A model generated the notes under the pieces. That model had not been told where the DNA came from. It saw nothing but the letters and a program-made list of their open reading frames with translations, and searched no databases. A program made the translations under genes and the position numbers. DNA of 44,342 bases from Microthrixaceae bacterium (GTDB lineage: Bacteria; Actinomycetota; Acidimicrobiia; Acidimicrobiales; Microtrichaceae): the NCBI GenBank assembly GCA_020845705.1, contig JADLFH010000039.1:1-44342 (forward strand), written 5' to 3'. Below, piece after piece: positions 22,946 through 32,740 of the stretch (its first letter is position 1; each line of letters opens with the position of its first letter).

Positions 22946-23705
22946 CGACCAGCTCGAGATCGACACGGACATCCTCGCTGCCCAGCCACACGATGTCGAT
23001 CTCGCCGAAGCTCGACGCCTGGCAGACGTCGATGTGTCCCTGCTTGAACAGCTCCAGCACCGCCAGGAACCGCACCACCACCTCGAGTCGCTCGACGAAT
23101 GCGTCGGTGAGCTCGCGGAAGGTGATCCTGCCAACCCGCGGCAGCTCGTCGAGCAGCTCCGCGACGGCGTCGAGCACCGTGGTCTTGATGGCGTGGATGT
23201 GGAAGACGTCGACTCGCGGTGTGGGTCGTGGCTCCACCGCGCGGAGGAACGCCCGACGGAGCTGTTCGGCAGTCACGCCCTCGAGGGCGTCGGGGGTGAG
23301 GTCCACGAAGCGCTCGTCGGGACCACAGGCCCGAGGCAACGAACGCGCCGCTGCCATGTGCAGGCGTTCCAGGACAAGTGCGGCGTCCTTGAACGTCTTG
23401 CACTCCAACAGCCGCGCAAGGAGCTGATCGCGCTCCTCCCAGACCATCAGCTCCTCGTCGAGATCGCCGTCGTCGGCCCCGGGCAACAGGCGCCGCGCCT
23501 TGAGCTCCACGAGGGTGGCCGCGATGAGGAGGAACTCGGTTGTGACGTCGAGGTCGAGGTTCTCCATCCGCTCCAGCTCGACCAGGTAGGCATCCACGAT
23601 CGCTACGAGCGAGATCTCATACAGCTCCACCTGTTCGCGCAGGATGAGGTGCAGCAGCAGGTCGAAGGGGCCCTCGAACACAGGGGTCTGGACATCGATT
23701 GCCAC
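22929..23705 (-). CDS. scpA: Segregation and condensation protein A (kleisin)
   Basis: ScpA is the kleisin bridging SMC heads. The 258-residue protein begins VQTPVFEGPFDLLLHLILREQVELYEISLVAIVDAYL, the diagnostic N-terminal kleisin helix. It continues with FLLIAATLVELKARRLLPG, a variable linker, and a C-terminal winged helix (RVGRITFRELTDAFVERLEVVVRFLAVLELFKQGHI). The GTG start follows TAGGCT by 6 nt, without Shine-Dalgarno, so the scpA-scpB-rluB mRNA is probably leaderless. It is divergent from trpS. Confidence 0.96.
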   Translation of the reverse strand: MAIDVQTPVFEGPFDLLLHLILREQVELYEISLVAIVDAYLVELERMENLDLDVTTEFLLIAATLVELKARRLLPGADDGDLDEELMVWEERDQLLARLLECKTFKDAALVLERLHMAAARSLPRACGPDERFVDLTPDALEGVTAEQLRRAFLRAVEPRPTPRVDVFHIHAIKTTVLDAVAELLDELPRVGRITFRELTDAFVERLEVVVRFLAVLELFKQGHIDVCQASSFGEIDIVWLGSEDVRVDLELVDVYEG

Positions 23706-23711
23706 GACGCC

Positions 23712-23717
23712 AGCCTA
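23712..23717 (-). promoter_or_regulatory. -10-like hexamer of the scpAB-rluB operon
   Basis: TAGGCT ends 6 nt before the scpA GTG start. It is identical to the ispH hexamer. Confidence 0.5.
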
Positions 23718-23782
23718 GCGGCCGGAGCAGGTGGTGAATTACATCATCGGAATTCGGCTCGGGCGGATGGGGCGGCGGTGGC

Positions 23783-23788
23783 TACCGT
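23783..23788 (+). promoter_or_regulatory. -10-like hexamer of trpS
   Basis: TACCGT ends 8 nt before the trpS ATG, with no Shine-Dalgarno in between. Confidence 0.5.
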
Positions 23789-23796
23789 GGCAGCCC

Positions 23797-24795
23797 ATGG
23801 CACGCGTCTTCTCCGGCATCCAGCCCACCGGCGACCTTCACCTCGGCAACCTGCTGGGCGCCGTGCAGAACTGGGTTCAGGCTCTCGACGGCGAAGACGA
23901 CGCGCTCTACTGCGTGGTCGACCTCCACGCCCTGACCATTCCGAAGGACCCGGCCGAGCTACGCGCCAAGACCATCGAGATCACCCAGCTCCTGGTCGCG
24001 TGCGGCCTCGACCCTCAACGCTGCACGCTCTTCCTCCAGAGCCACGTGCCCGCCCACGCCGAGTTGGGTTGGATCATGGAGTGCACCGCCTCCTACGGCG
24101 AGCTGTCGCGCATGACCCAGTTCAAGGACAAGCGAGACCGCGCCGAGTTCGTCTCCGCCGCTCTGTTCACCTACCCGGCGCTTCAAGCCGCCGACATCCT
24201 GCTCTACGACACCGACCGGGTTCCCGTGGGCGACGATCAACGGCAACACCTCGAGCTGGCGCGCGACATAGCGGAGCGCTTCAACGCCCGCTACGGCGAC
24301 ACCTTCGTGGTGCCCGAGCACGCCATCCCCGCCGTGGGGGCACGGGTGATGGACCTTCAACGACCCGACTCGAAGATGTCCAAGTCGCTCGACTCGCCCC
24401 AGGGAACGGTTCTGCTGACCGACGACCCGGCGGCCGTCGTCAAGAAGTTCAAGCGCGCCGTCACCGACAGCGACGGCGAGGTCCGATTCGACCCCGCCAC
24501 CAAGCCAGGGGTCTCCAATCTGTTGTCGATCCTTGCAGCGGTGAGCGGCCGCACCCCCGACGAGGTGGCCGGCGACTACAGCCAGTACGGGCCGCTCAAG
24601 GCGGACTGCGGCGAAGCCGTCGCCGAGCTGTTGGGCCCTGTCCAGGCCCGCTTCGCCGAGCTGCGCGACGACCCGGCGGCCACCCACGAGCTGCTGATGC
24701 TCGGAGCGGAGAAGGCAGCGGCTGTGGCCGGGCCGGTGCTGGCGCGGGCACAGCGGGCGCTGGGGCTCGTTCCATCGCTCACACGGCGCGGGTGA
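23797..24795 (+). CDS. trpS: Tryptophan--tRNA ligase
   Basis: This 332-residue class I aminoacyl-tRNA synthetase charges tRNA-Trp. ARVFSGIQPTGDLHLGNLLGAVQNWV includes the HIGH-equivalent (HLGN), and DLQRPDSKMSKSLDSPQG has the KMSKS loop. The segment MECTASYGELSRMTQFKDK and YDTDRVPVGDDQRQHLELARDIA are TrpRS signatures. The ATG at 23797 places MARVFSG at the expected N-terminus, and a longer upstream reading frame is rejected because it precedes the -10-like hexamer. Its 3' end overlaps the small convergent membrane-protein gene by 17 nt. Confidence 0.97.
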   Translation: MARVFSGIQPTGDLHLGNLLGAVQNWVQALDGEDDALYCVVDLHALTIPKDPAELRAKTIEITQLLVACGLDPQRCTLFLQSHVPAHAELGWIMECTASYGELSRMTQFKDKRDRAEFVSAALFTYPALQAADILLYDTDRVPVGDDQRQHLELARDIAERFNARYGDTFVVPEHAIPAVGARVMDLQRPDSKMSKSLDSPQGTVLLTDDPAAVVKKFKRAVTDSDGEVRFDPATKPGVSNLLSILAAVSGRTPDEVAGDYSQYGPLKADCGEAVAELLGPVQARFAELRDDPAATHELLMLGAEKAAAVAGPVLARAQRALGLVPSLTRRG

Positions 24796-24955
24796 TCGCG
24801 ACAAGAGCCATCACCCATGCCACGGTGATGCTCACCGCGGCGGCAACCATCAGCCAGCGGCGCGATGGGGAATCGGCACGTAGCGGCCGTCGCCGCGCGT
24901 CGATGCCCCACCAGATGGTCGAACCGACCACCACCAACAACACCAACCACTTCAC
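24779..24955 (-). CDS. Small two-helix membrane protein (58 residues)
   Basis: A GTG-started frame encodes MKWLVLLVVVGSTIWWGIDA, then RRRPLRADSPSRRW, then a second helix, LMVAAAVSITVAWVMALVAI, and ends TRAV. The two-helix hairpin with a basic cytosolic loop, and a start 15 nt after the stop of the HD-domain gene, support a real gene at the end of the pyrG-nudix-xerD-HD operon. It overlaps the trpS stop region from the other strand. No family is recognised. Confidence 0.6.
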   Translation of the reverse strand: MKWLVLLVVVGSTIWWGIDARRRPLRADSPSRRWLMVAAAVSITVAWVMALVAITRAV

Positions 24956-24970
24956 GGCAACATCCGACGC

Positions 24971-25501
24971 TCAGGACTCGTCCGCGGCGACGAGCACGCG
25001 GCCGATCTCGGGCGGCAGCGTCCAGTCCGCTTCGGGGTTGTGGTGCTCGCGCGACCAGGCGATGACCCACGGCTTCGAACCGGCGACCGCCAACAGCTCT
25101 GCTCCCAGTTCGGGGTAACGGAGGTAGAGGCCCACCTTGCGGGTGTAGCCGGTGGTGTCCTGCCACAGCTCGGCCAGGTCCGCTCCCCCGACTGCGCCCG
25201 AGAGCGTGGCGATGACCCGGCCGTAGGTTCCGAGCCCCGCGACCGTCTTGCCCACGTCGTGGAGCAGCGCGGCAACCAGTGCCTCGTCGCGTCGATCGAG
25301 CCCTTCGGCGAGACCCGCGTCAGCGGCGCGCGCCACACGTATCGCGTGGCGGCGGTCCGGGTTGCTCATCCGAGCGAACAGCGGTTGTTCCGTGGGGCTC
25401 AGCAGCCCGAGCGCCCAAGAGACGTCAGCCTCAGGGGGAGCACCGGGGCGGATCGAGCCGAAGAACCGCCGACCCCAGTGGAGGGGACGCAATCGCCTCA
25501 A
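24971..25501 (-). CDS. HD-domain protein (putative phosphohydrolase)
   Basis: This 176-residue protein starts at a TTG whose TTGA overlaps the xerD stop. The HD fold is visible as RRHAIRVARAADAGL (first His), EALVAALLHDVGKTVAGLG (His-Asp pair and Lys) and VIAWSREHHNPE (later His residues). HD proteins hydrolyse nucleotides or cyclic nucleotides, or phosphoesters more generally; the substrate here is unknown. The N-terminus is basic with RRFFGSIRPGAPPEADVSWALGLLSPTEQPLFARM. This short N-terminal HD form recurs beside xerD in related actinobacteria, by recollection. The start codon is not certain because TTG is weak. Confidence 0.8.
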   Translation of the reverse strand: MRRLRPLHWGRRFFGSIRPGAPPEADVSWALGLLSPTEQPLFARMSNPDRRHAIRVARAADAGLAEGLDRRDEALVAALLHDVGKTVAGLGTYGRVIATLSGAVGGADLAELWQDTTGYTRKVGLYLRYPELGAELLAVAGSKPWVIAWSREHHNPEADWTLPPEIGRVLVAADES

Positions 25502-26457
25502 GACACCACCTCGTCGAACTTCCTGGCGCGGGGATGCGCGTGGCGGTAGACCTCCCAGAGTCGCTGGTTGGCAACCTTCGTGTAGATCTGGGTCGTGGAG
25601 ATCGATGCGTGTCCGAGCATCTCCTGGACCGAGCGGAGGTCCGCACCGTGGTCGAGCATGTGGGTCGCACACGAGTGGCGCAACATGTGGGGATGCACGT
25701 CGGGGATGCCGGCCGCCTGGCTCCGAGTGCGCAGCACGAGCCAAGCACCCTGACGGGTGAGCCTGCCACCGCGGCGGTTCAGGAAGATCGCTTCCGCGTC
25801 GTCACGCGAACTCCGGCGTGGCGACGCCATCGAGGGGCGGCCACCCTCGTCCAGCCAGCACTCCAGCGCCCGCCGCGCAGCGCCGCCCACAGGCACGATT
25901 CGCTCCTTGGAACCCTTGCCGAGCACTCGGATCACACGGTGGTCAAGATCCACGTCGCCGAAGCCGAGGCCCACCAGCTCGGAGATCCTCAGCCCACAGC
26001 CGTAGAGCACCTCCAACATGGCCCGGTCGCGGACGTCGACGGGTCGGTCGCCGCCGATGGATCCCAACAACCGCTCCACGGTGGCCTCCTCGAGGGCCTT
26101 GGGTATCGCTCCACGTTGTTGTGGGGTCGGGACCGCTGCGGACGGATCATCCGCAGCCATCCCCTCGACGGCCAGGAAGCGGTGGAGTGCCCTTGCTACG
26201 ACTACGGCCCGGGCGACGGTCGCCGGTGCGAGGCCGCTGCCCTGGAGCGCTGCGACATAACCCAGCACCTCGTCCTCTGTGACCGATCCGAGATCCGCCG
26301 AGTTGTCCGTGCACTTGCCGAGCGTCCGGAGGTAGCCGAGGTAGCGGTGCAGATCACGGCGGTAGGCCTCGATGGTGGCCGGAGAGCGCCCTCGCTCCAC
26401 CGTCAGCCACCTCAACATCTCCTTCGCCTCGGCCGGCAGCGGTGCCCGCCCCGGCAC
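25498..26457 (-). CDS. xerD: Tyrosine recombinase XerD
   Basis: XerD, with XerC, resolves chromosome dimers at dif. This 319-residue protein has the N-terminal SAM-like domain (WLTVERGRSPATIEAYRRDLHRYLGYL). The catalytic residues are Arg in LYGCGLRISELVGL, Lys in LGKGSKERIVPVG, His-x-x-Arg in VHPHMLRHSCATHML, His in MLGHASISTTQIYT and the Tyr nucleophile (IYTKV). The GTG is 1 nt after the nudix stop. A longer frame upstream would overlap the nudix gene extensively. Its chromosomal setting beside pyrG and nudix matches Rv1699-Rv1701 of M. tuberculosis, so it is the housekeeping recombinase and not a phage integrase. Confidence 0.94.
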   Translation of the reverse strand: MPGRAPLPAEAKEMLRWLTVERGRSPATIEAYRRDLHRYLGYLRTLGKCTDNSADLGSVTEDEVLGYVAALQGSGLAPATVARAVVVARALHRFLAVEGMAADDPSAAVPTPQQRGAIPKALEEATVERLLGSIGGDRPVDVRDRAMLEVLYGCGLRISELVGLGFGDVDLDHRVIRVLGKGSKERIVPVGGAARRALECWLDEGGRPSMASPRRSSRDDAEAIFLNRRGGRLTRQGAWLVLRTRSQAAGIPDVHPHMLRHSCATHMLDHGADLRSVQEMLGHASISTTQIYTKVANQRLWEVYRHAHPRARKFDEVVS

Positions 26458-26458
26458 G

Positions 26459-27024
26459 CTACACAGAGCCGACACCAAGGCGCTCCAGGGCCAACAGCAG
26501 CCCCACCACCGACTTCGCGTCGGTGATCGCGCCCGTGGTGATCTGCGCTCGGATCTCACGGAGCGGCACCCGTTCGGTCGTCATCAACTCCTCTTCGATG
26601 CCTTGGAGGTCCCGTTCGGTGGGTTGAAGGCCGGTCGCTAGATAGATGTGGTTGACCTCATCGCAGAATCCGGGCGAGTGGACGAGGGAGATCAGCAGCT
26701 CGTAGTTGTCCGCGACGTAGCCGACCTCCTCTACGAGCTCTCGCTCAGCCGTCACGACGGGGTCCTCCCCCGGAACGTCCCGCTTGCCGGCGACTATCTC
26801 GAGGACATCTGCTTCCATCGCCACCCGGTACTGGCGGACGAGCAACGCCTCGTCCCCGTCGATGGCGACCACCGACACGGCGCCGGGGTGCTTGATGACA
26901 TCGCGCTCGAACTCCACGCCGCCGGGGCCCCGGAAGGTGGAGCGATATCCGCTGACCACCGCTCCCTCGAACACGAGACGTTCGCTCACCTTCTCGAAGT
27001 GGCTCCCGTTCCCGCCGGCGGCGC

Positions 27025-27028
<4 letters not shown>
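26459..27028 (-). CDS. Nudix hydrolase, ADP-ribose pyrophosphatase type
   Basis: This 189-residue protein has an N-terminal beta domain ([21 protein letters not shown]) and a Nudix box ([25 protein letters not shown]) with its REx2EE metal ligands. As in actinobacterial ADP-ribose pyrophosphatases there seems to be one extra residue in the first part of the box. The context pyrG-nudix-xerD parallels Rv1700. It likely hydrolyses ADP-ribose or a related nucleoside diphosphate sugar. The ATG at 27028 overlaps the pyrG stop (ATGA) and was chosen over an ATG 27 nt upstream that would overlap pyrG by 31 nt. Confidence 0.93.
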
Positions 27029-28683
<1,655 letters not shown>

Positions 28684-28688
28684 GTCGA

Positions 28689-28696
28689 TTTCCTCC
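28689..28696 (-). promoter_or_regulatory. Strong Shine-Dalgarno of pyrG
   Basis: GGAGGAAA ends 5 nt before the pyrG GTG start and decides that start. Confidence 0.8.
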
Positions 28697-28715
28697 AGCC
28701 GCTCGGGGTCTCTTC

Positions 28716-28721
28716 ACGGTA
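28716..28721 (-). promoter_or_regulatory. -10-like hexamer of pyrG
   Basis: TACCGT lies 32 nt upstream of the GTG. With initiation about 6-8 nt downstream, it would give a short 5' leader carrying the Shine-Dalgarno sequence. Confidence 0.4.
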
Positions 28722-28802
28722 GCGCGGGCCGGGCGCCACTCCCGCGACCCTGGGCCGATCCCGGCCGCTGTAGCGTTGCCAGTCGCCCGAGCCCTCCCCA
28801 CG

Positions 28803-30332
28803 ATGCCCGAGATCGAGTCGCCCAACCACGAGACAGGCCCTGCGGGCCGGCCGACATCACTGCGCCGGTTGGATCTGGTCGCCCTCGGCTTGGTGGCGCT
28901 TTTAGTGAGGATCCCGGCCTACTTCTCCCAGCGCCACCTGACCTTCGACGACGGCGTCTTCGCCAGTTCTGTCATCGCGATGCGCCATGGTGGAGTGCCC
29001 TTCCGCGACGTGTTCTCCAGTCAGGGGCCGCTGTTCCTGCCGTTGGTGTGGCTGGGCGACCTGTTCGGTGGACGCAGCCTCGACGCTCCCCGAACCACCG
29101 CGGTCATCTCCGGGCTGGCCCTCACCCTGCTCACCTACTGGGCCGCTCTCGCTGTGGCAGACCGCCTGGGCGCACTGTTGGCAGGAGCGGTGACCGCGAC
29201 CAGCGGCGTGGTCGCGTGGGTGTCGGGTCCGATCGCGGCAGACGGCCCGGCCCTGGCGTTCGCGATCGGCGCAGTCGGTCTCACCCTGCGTCTACGGCGT
29301 CGACCCACCATGTGGCTCGCTGCGGCGACGGGGCTGGCGGTGGGCGCGGCGCTCAGCACCAAGGCGATCGAAGCCCACATCCTGGTGCCCGTGGGGTTGG
29401 TGCTGGCAGCACCACTGGGGGCAGGGCTTCGCGAGCGCCGAATGGACGCGCAGGCAATCGGGCGTGCGCTGGTTGCCGGCATTGCCGCCCTCGCGGTCTT
29501 CGTCGCGATCAGCCTGCCGTTTGGCTTCGCCGATGTCTGGGACCAGTCCTTCCGCTATCGCACCGAGGCCGCGGAGGGACCCCAACCCGTGGCCAACTCG
29601 GCCAAGATGCTCTCGACGTTGTGGGACCGCGACCTCGTCCTGTACCTGTTCGCCGCAGCGTGTGTGGCTTTGGCGCTGCTGCGAGCTACCCGTCGATGCC
29701 CCCGCCGGATCGGAGTCGACGACCGCGAGCTCCCCGCGGATGACTTGTCCTTCCCCTCCGCCGGAGTGGTCGTGGCGTCCTGGGCGATCGCCACTGCGGG
29801 ATGGTTGATGTTCGCCGTCAGTCCCATGTGGCGGGCGCACGTCTCGGCTGTGACCATCCCCGTCGCCCTGTTGCTTGCGCGGCACCGACCGCCGCGGCCG
29901 ATGCTGGCGACACTCGCCGTGGTGGCCATCCCACTTGCCGGGGTGCAGCTCTACGACCTGCTCGACCCGGGTCCTTACAACGCGAGGGACGGCGAGATCG
30001 TCGCCGCGCTCGAAGCGCTCCCCCAAGGGGCCTGGGCCATCCCAGACGACCCCGGCTGGGCGTGGCGTGCGGGTCGGAGAACCACCGACGACCTGGTGGA
30101 CACCTCGATGCTGCGGGTTCAACAGGGCCGCTACAGCTCGGTGTCCCTCGCCCGCCAGGCGGCGGATCCCCGCGTCTGCGCTGTTGTGATCAGCTCACCT
30201 GACCGCTTCGGAGCCTTCGCGGATCTCCCCAGCCGCCTCGAACGCTCCGGCTACGTGGTCGCCAGGTCGTGGGAGCCGTCCGCTGCGCTTTGGGTGCGGC
30301 CACGCTGTGATCCGCCGGCGGACTCCTCCTGA
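28803..30332 (+). CDS. GT-C-fold membrane glycosyltransferase-like protein
   Basis: This 509-residue polytopic protein has roughly ten hydrophobic segments. The first lumenal loop has the motif TFDDGVFASSVIAMRHGGVPFRDVFSSQGPLFLP, similar to the DD- or DE-containing loop and GxxPYRDvf pattern of GT39/PMT_2-type polyprenyl-phosphate-dependent glycosyltransferases. The last 120 residues form a soluble C-terminal domain. It probably transfers a sugar from a polyprenyl-phosphate sugar to an extracytoplasmic acceptor. An ATG is chosen; a TTG 27 nt upstream in frame is possible but overlaps the TAGCGT element. The 3' end overlaps the convergent AlkP-fold gene by 82 bp. Confidence 0.8.
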   Translation: MPEIESPNHETGPAGRPTSLRRLDLVALGLVALLVRIPAYFSQRHLTFDDGVFASSVIAMRHGGVPFRDVFSSQGPLFLPLVWLGDLFGGRSLDAPRTTAVISGLALTLLTYWAALAVADRLGALLAGAVTATSGVVAWVSGPIAADGPALAFAIGAVGLTLRLRRRPTMWLAAATGLAVGAALSTKAIEAHILVPVGLVLAAPLGAGLRERRMDAQAIGRALVAGIAALAVFVAISLPFGFADVWDQSFRYRTEAAEGPQPVANSAKMLSTLWDRDLVLYLFAAACVALALLRATRRCPRRIGVDDRELPADDLSFPSAGVVVASWAIATAGWLMFAVSPMWRAHVSAVTIPVALLLARHRPPRPMLATLAVVAIPLAGVQLYDLLDPGPYNARDGEIVAALEALPQGAWAIPDDPGWAWRAGRRTTDDLVDTSMLRVQQGRYSSVSLARQAADPRVCAVVISSPDRFGAFADLPSRLERSGYVVARSWEPSAALWVRPRCDPPADSS

Positions 30333-32740
30333 TCGTCACCGTTGCCCAACTCGGCCACGCGGACCAACAGGAACACCAGCGTGGCGTTGGTGACGCCCAG
30401 CATGAGCCCCGGCACCGAGATGCCCGAGTCGTTCAGCGCGAAGCCCAAAAGCATGGCCACCACGAGGCCGATAGCCGCGGGCCGCTGTTGGGGTATCACC
30501 TCGGCGATGCGCTGCATCCGACCGGGGGCCCGCCAGATCACATACGCCAGGAAGATGAACGCGACGGGGACCATCAGGGTCCACACCGAGCTCAGTATCA
30601 CCGACAGGTTGGCTATCAACTTGCGAATGATCACCGTCTGGAGCGCCTCCACCCCGTTGTCTCCGATGTCGGCCAGCAGGCGTCCCAGGTGGCTGCGGCG
30701 CTCCGGTGGGCGGGTCAGGTCGACGAGGCCGAACAACGTGGTCACGACCACCGCTGCGACGAGGCCGATCGCTGCGGTCCGAAGGCGGACACGGATGCCG
30801 AACACCAGGCACACCACGATCCCCACGGTGGGTACCAGGGTCAGCGCACCCCCCACGTCCGCGCCCCAGAACGGCAGCCCGTCCAACAGGAGGCACCACA
30901 CCAACAGCCCGGCCGCAACGAAGTTGCCCCGACGCCCGCCCACGCGGTGCGCCAACAGGCCGGCCAGCAGCAGTCCCGCCGCCGTCAGCATCGAAAAGGC
31001 CGGATTGCCGAGTCCCGCGAAACGCCCTGCAACGGTGGGGGTGTAGCCGAAGACGGTGTTGAACTGGAGCGGCGCTCCCGCCACCACGTCGATGCTCAAG
31101 AAGCCGACGATCCCACCGAGCACCACCAGTACCGGGTCCACCACGTCACCGCGTGCCACTCGGTGGACGACCATCGCGACGAGAGCGGGAACCACCAGCA
31201 CGAAGGCCCAGTACCACCCCCCACCCCACCGGAAGAACGGAATCACGCCCGCCAGGAAGGTGGTGGGCAGGAACACCAGCAGTGCGAGCGCGAGGACCTC
31301 CAGCCCTAGACGCAACCCAGCCGTGGCGCGCCGAGAGATCGCGAGAGCGGCGAGGATCCACAACAGGATCTGCGCAACGACGAAGAACGTCGAGATCGAC
31401 CCGATCATGTCGTCGCGGAACTGCGCAGCCGAGTTGGCGTCGTCGAGCATCGCAATCCGCTCGGAGTAGGTGCCGCCGGCCGACGACCGTTCAACCGGTG
31501 TGCCTTCCATCGAGGAGGGCGGATCGATCCCCAACAGCGTGAGGATGCTGGGCGCCACGTCCACCGTCTGCACGTAGCCGTCACGGCGCGTGGTTCCCGA
31601 CGACAGCAGTCCCGGCTCGATGCCGGGGGCCCGAAGTCCGAGCACTGTCAGCGAGGTGCCCGAGTCACGGGCCCAGGGGGCGACGACCACGACCGCGTCC
31701 CGCGACGCATCCACGTGGCTCATCAACAGTCCGAGCAGTTCGTCGCTCCGCCCCAGAGCAGCACGGTGCAGGTCTTGGCGCTGCGACTCGCTGGCGACAT
31801 CCTTGAAGTCCTCGTAGCGCACCAAGTCGGAGGCTTCCACCAGCACCACCGAACGGTCCTTCCAGAACTCCGCGAAGGCCTCGGCGACGGCCTCGTTGTC
31901 GTAGCGGGTGCCGAAGGGTGCATCCGGATGGCTCTCCAGCAGCGCCGTTCCCACCCGGCCTGCGCTGACTATCCCGCGGTGATCCATGAGCGCCGTGGCC
32001 GCCTCGCGGCTGTAGGCCACCACGTCGGAGCCTTCGGGGTGGTCGCCGTTGGCGATTGCACCACGGTGGACCCCGGCGTCGGACAGGGCCGTGCCGAGGG
32101 CTCCGATCTCGGATCCGAAGTACAGAGCGTCGTTCGCCTGGAGCATGGGAACGAGGCCGAAGTTGAAGACCTGCCCGACACGTGGCTCCACCCCGGTCCG
32201 GCGCGCGAACTCCTGGGTGATGGCGGATGCCCGATAGCCGGTGGTTCCGTTCGGATCGGGCGTTACCGGCTGTGCGGCGGGCGCGTCGAGGTCCTCGGGG
32301 TCGGAGAAGACGCCCAGAGCGGGATCGTCGCCGGGAGGTTCGGCTTCGAACACCTGATGCGGTGGGTCGATCGGGTCTCCGTCGTCGTCGCTGCCGCCTG
32401 AGCGCGACGGCCCCGCCAGGAAGGCAAGCTTTGCAGCAGCCGTACCCCTCGCCCGGGTTCCGGCGTTCAACGTTGCATAGCCGTCGGTGGAGCTCGTTCG
32501 GCGTGTGACGCTGCGCACCGAGAGGTCCGCGATCGCGGAGCTTCGCAGGACCCTGGTCAGGTTCGGCAGATCTCCCTCACGGAGATCCGCCCACGACAGT
32601 GTGGGCACGCTGAAGACCAACACCCGCCGAACCGAGGCCGACGACTCGTCGCCCCCGGCGGCAGCGGCGGGGGACGCACCCACTAGAGCGGTCGCCGACA
32701 ACGACAGCAGAGCCAACAGGGCGAGCTTCCTCGGCAACAT
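30251..32740 (-). CDS. Alkaline-phosphatase-fold ectodomain fused to polytopic membrane domain
   Basis: This 829-residue protein starts with a signal peptide (MLPRKLALLALLSLSATAL to ASPAAAA), then an exported domain to about residue 445. Its core resembles the alkaline-phosphatase superfamily: RRVLVFSVPTLSWADL, TRRTSSTDGYATLNAGTRARG (nucleophile-helix position), and TVDVAPSILTLLGIDPPSSMEGTPV near the end. The usual metal-ligand AspHisGly block is replaced by APWARDSG. Residues about 450-800 hold about 11 helices, including NTVFGYTPTVAGRFAGLGNPAF. It is the last gene of the recN-ste-murJ operon: its ATG overlaps the murJ stop (TGATG). Function unknown; a role in lipid-linked envelope assembly is inference from position. 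Confidence 0.85.
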   Translation of the reverse strand: MLPRKLALLALLSLSATALVGASPAAAAGGDESSASVRRVLVFSVPTLSWADLREGDLPNLTRVLRSSAIADLSVRSVTRRTSSTDGYATLNAGTRARGTAAAKLAFLAGPSRSGGSDDDGDPIDPPHQVFEAEPPGDDPALGVFSDPEDLDAPAAQPVTPDPNGTTGYRASAITQEFARRTGVEPRVGQVFNFGLVPMLQANDALYFGSEIGALGTALSDAGVHRGAIANGDHPEGSDVVAYSREAATALMDHRGIVSAGRVGTALLESHPDAPFGTRYDNEAVAEAFAEFWKDRSVVLVEASDLVRYEDFKDVASESQRQDLHRAALGRSDELLGLLMSHVDASRDAVVVVAPWARDSGTSLTVLGLRAPGIEPGLLSSGTTRRDGYVQTVDVAPSILTLLGIDPPSSMEGTPVERSSAGGTYSERIAMLDDANSAAQFRDDMIGSISTFFVVAQILLWILAALAISRRATAGLRLGLEVLALALLVFLPTTFLAGVIPFFRWGGGWYWAFVLVVPALVAMVVHRVARGDVVDPVLVVLGGIVGFLSIDVVAGAPLQFNTVFGYTPTVAGRFAGLGNPAFSMLTAAGLLLAGLLAHRVGGRRGNFVAAGLLVWCLLLDGLPFWGADVGGALTLVPTVGIVVCLVFGIRVRLRTAAIGLVAAVVVTTLFGLVDLTRPPERRSHLGRLLADIGDNGVEALQTVIIRKLIANLSVILSSVWTLMVPVAFIFLAYVIWRAPGRMQRIAEVIPQQRPAAIGLVVAMLLGFALNDSGISVPGLMLGVTNATLVFLLVRVAELGNGDDQEESAGGSQRGRTQSAADGSHDLATT

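Noticed and set aside
25498..26457. Tyrosine recombinase as a sign of a mobile element
   Set aside because: It has the housekeeping XerD motifs and lies in the conserved pyrG-nudix-xerD order. No attachment site, repeats or cargo were seen.
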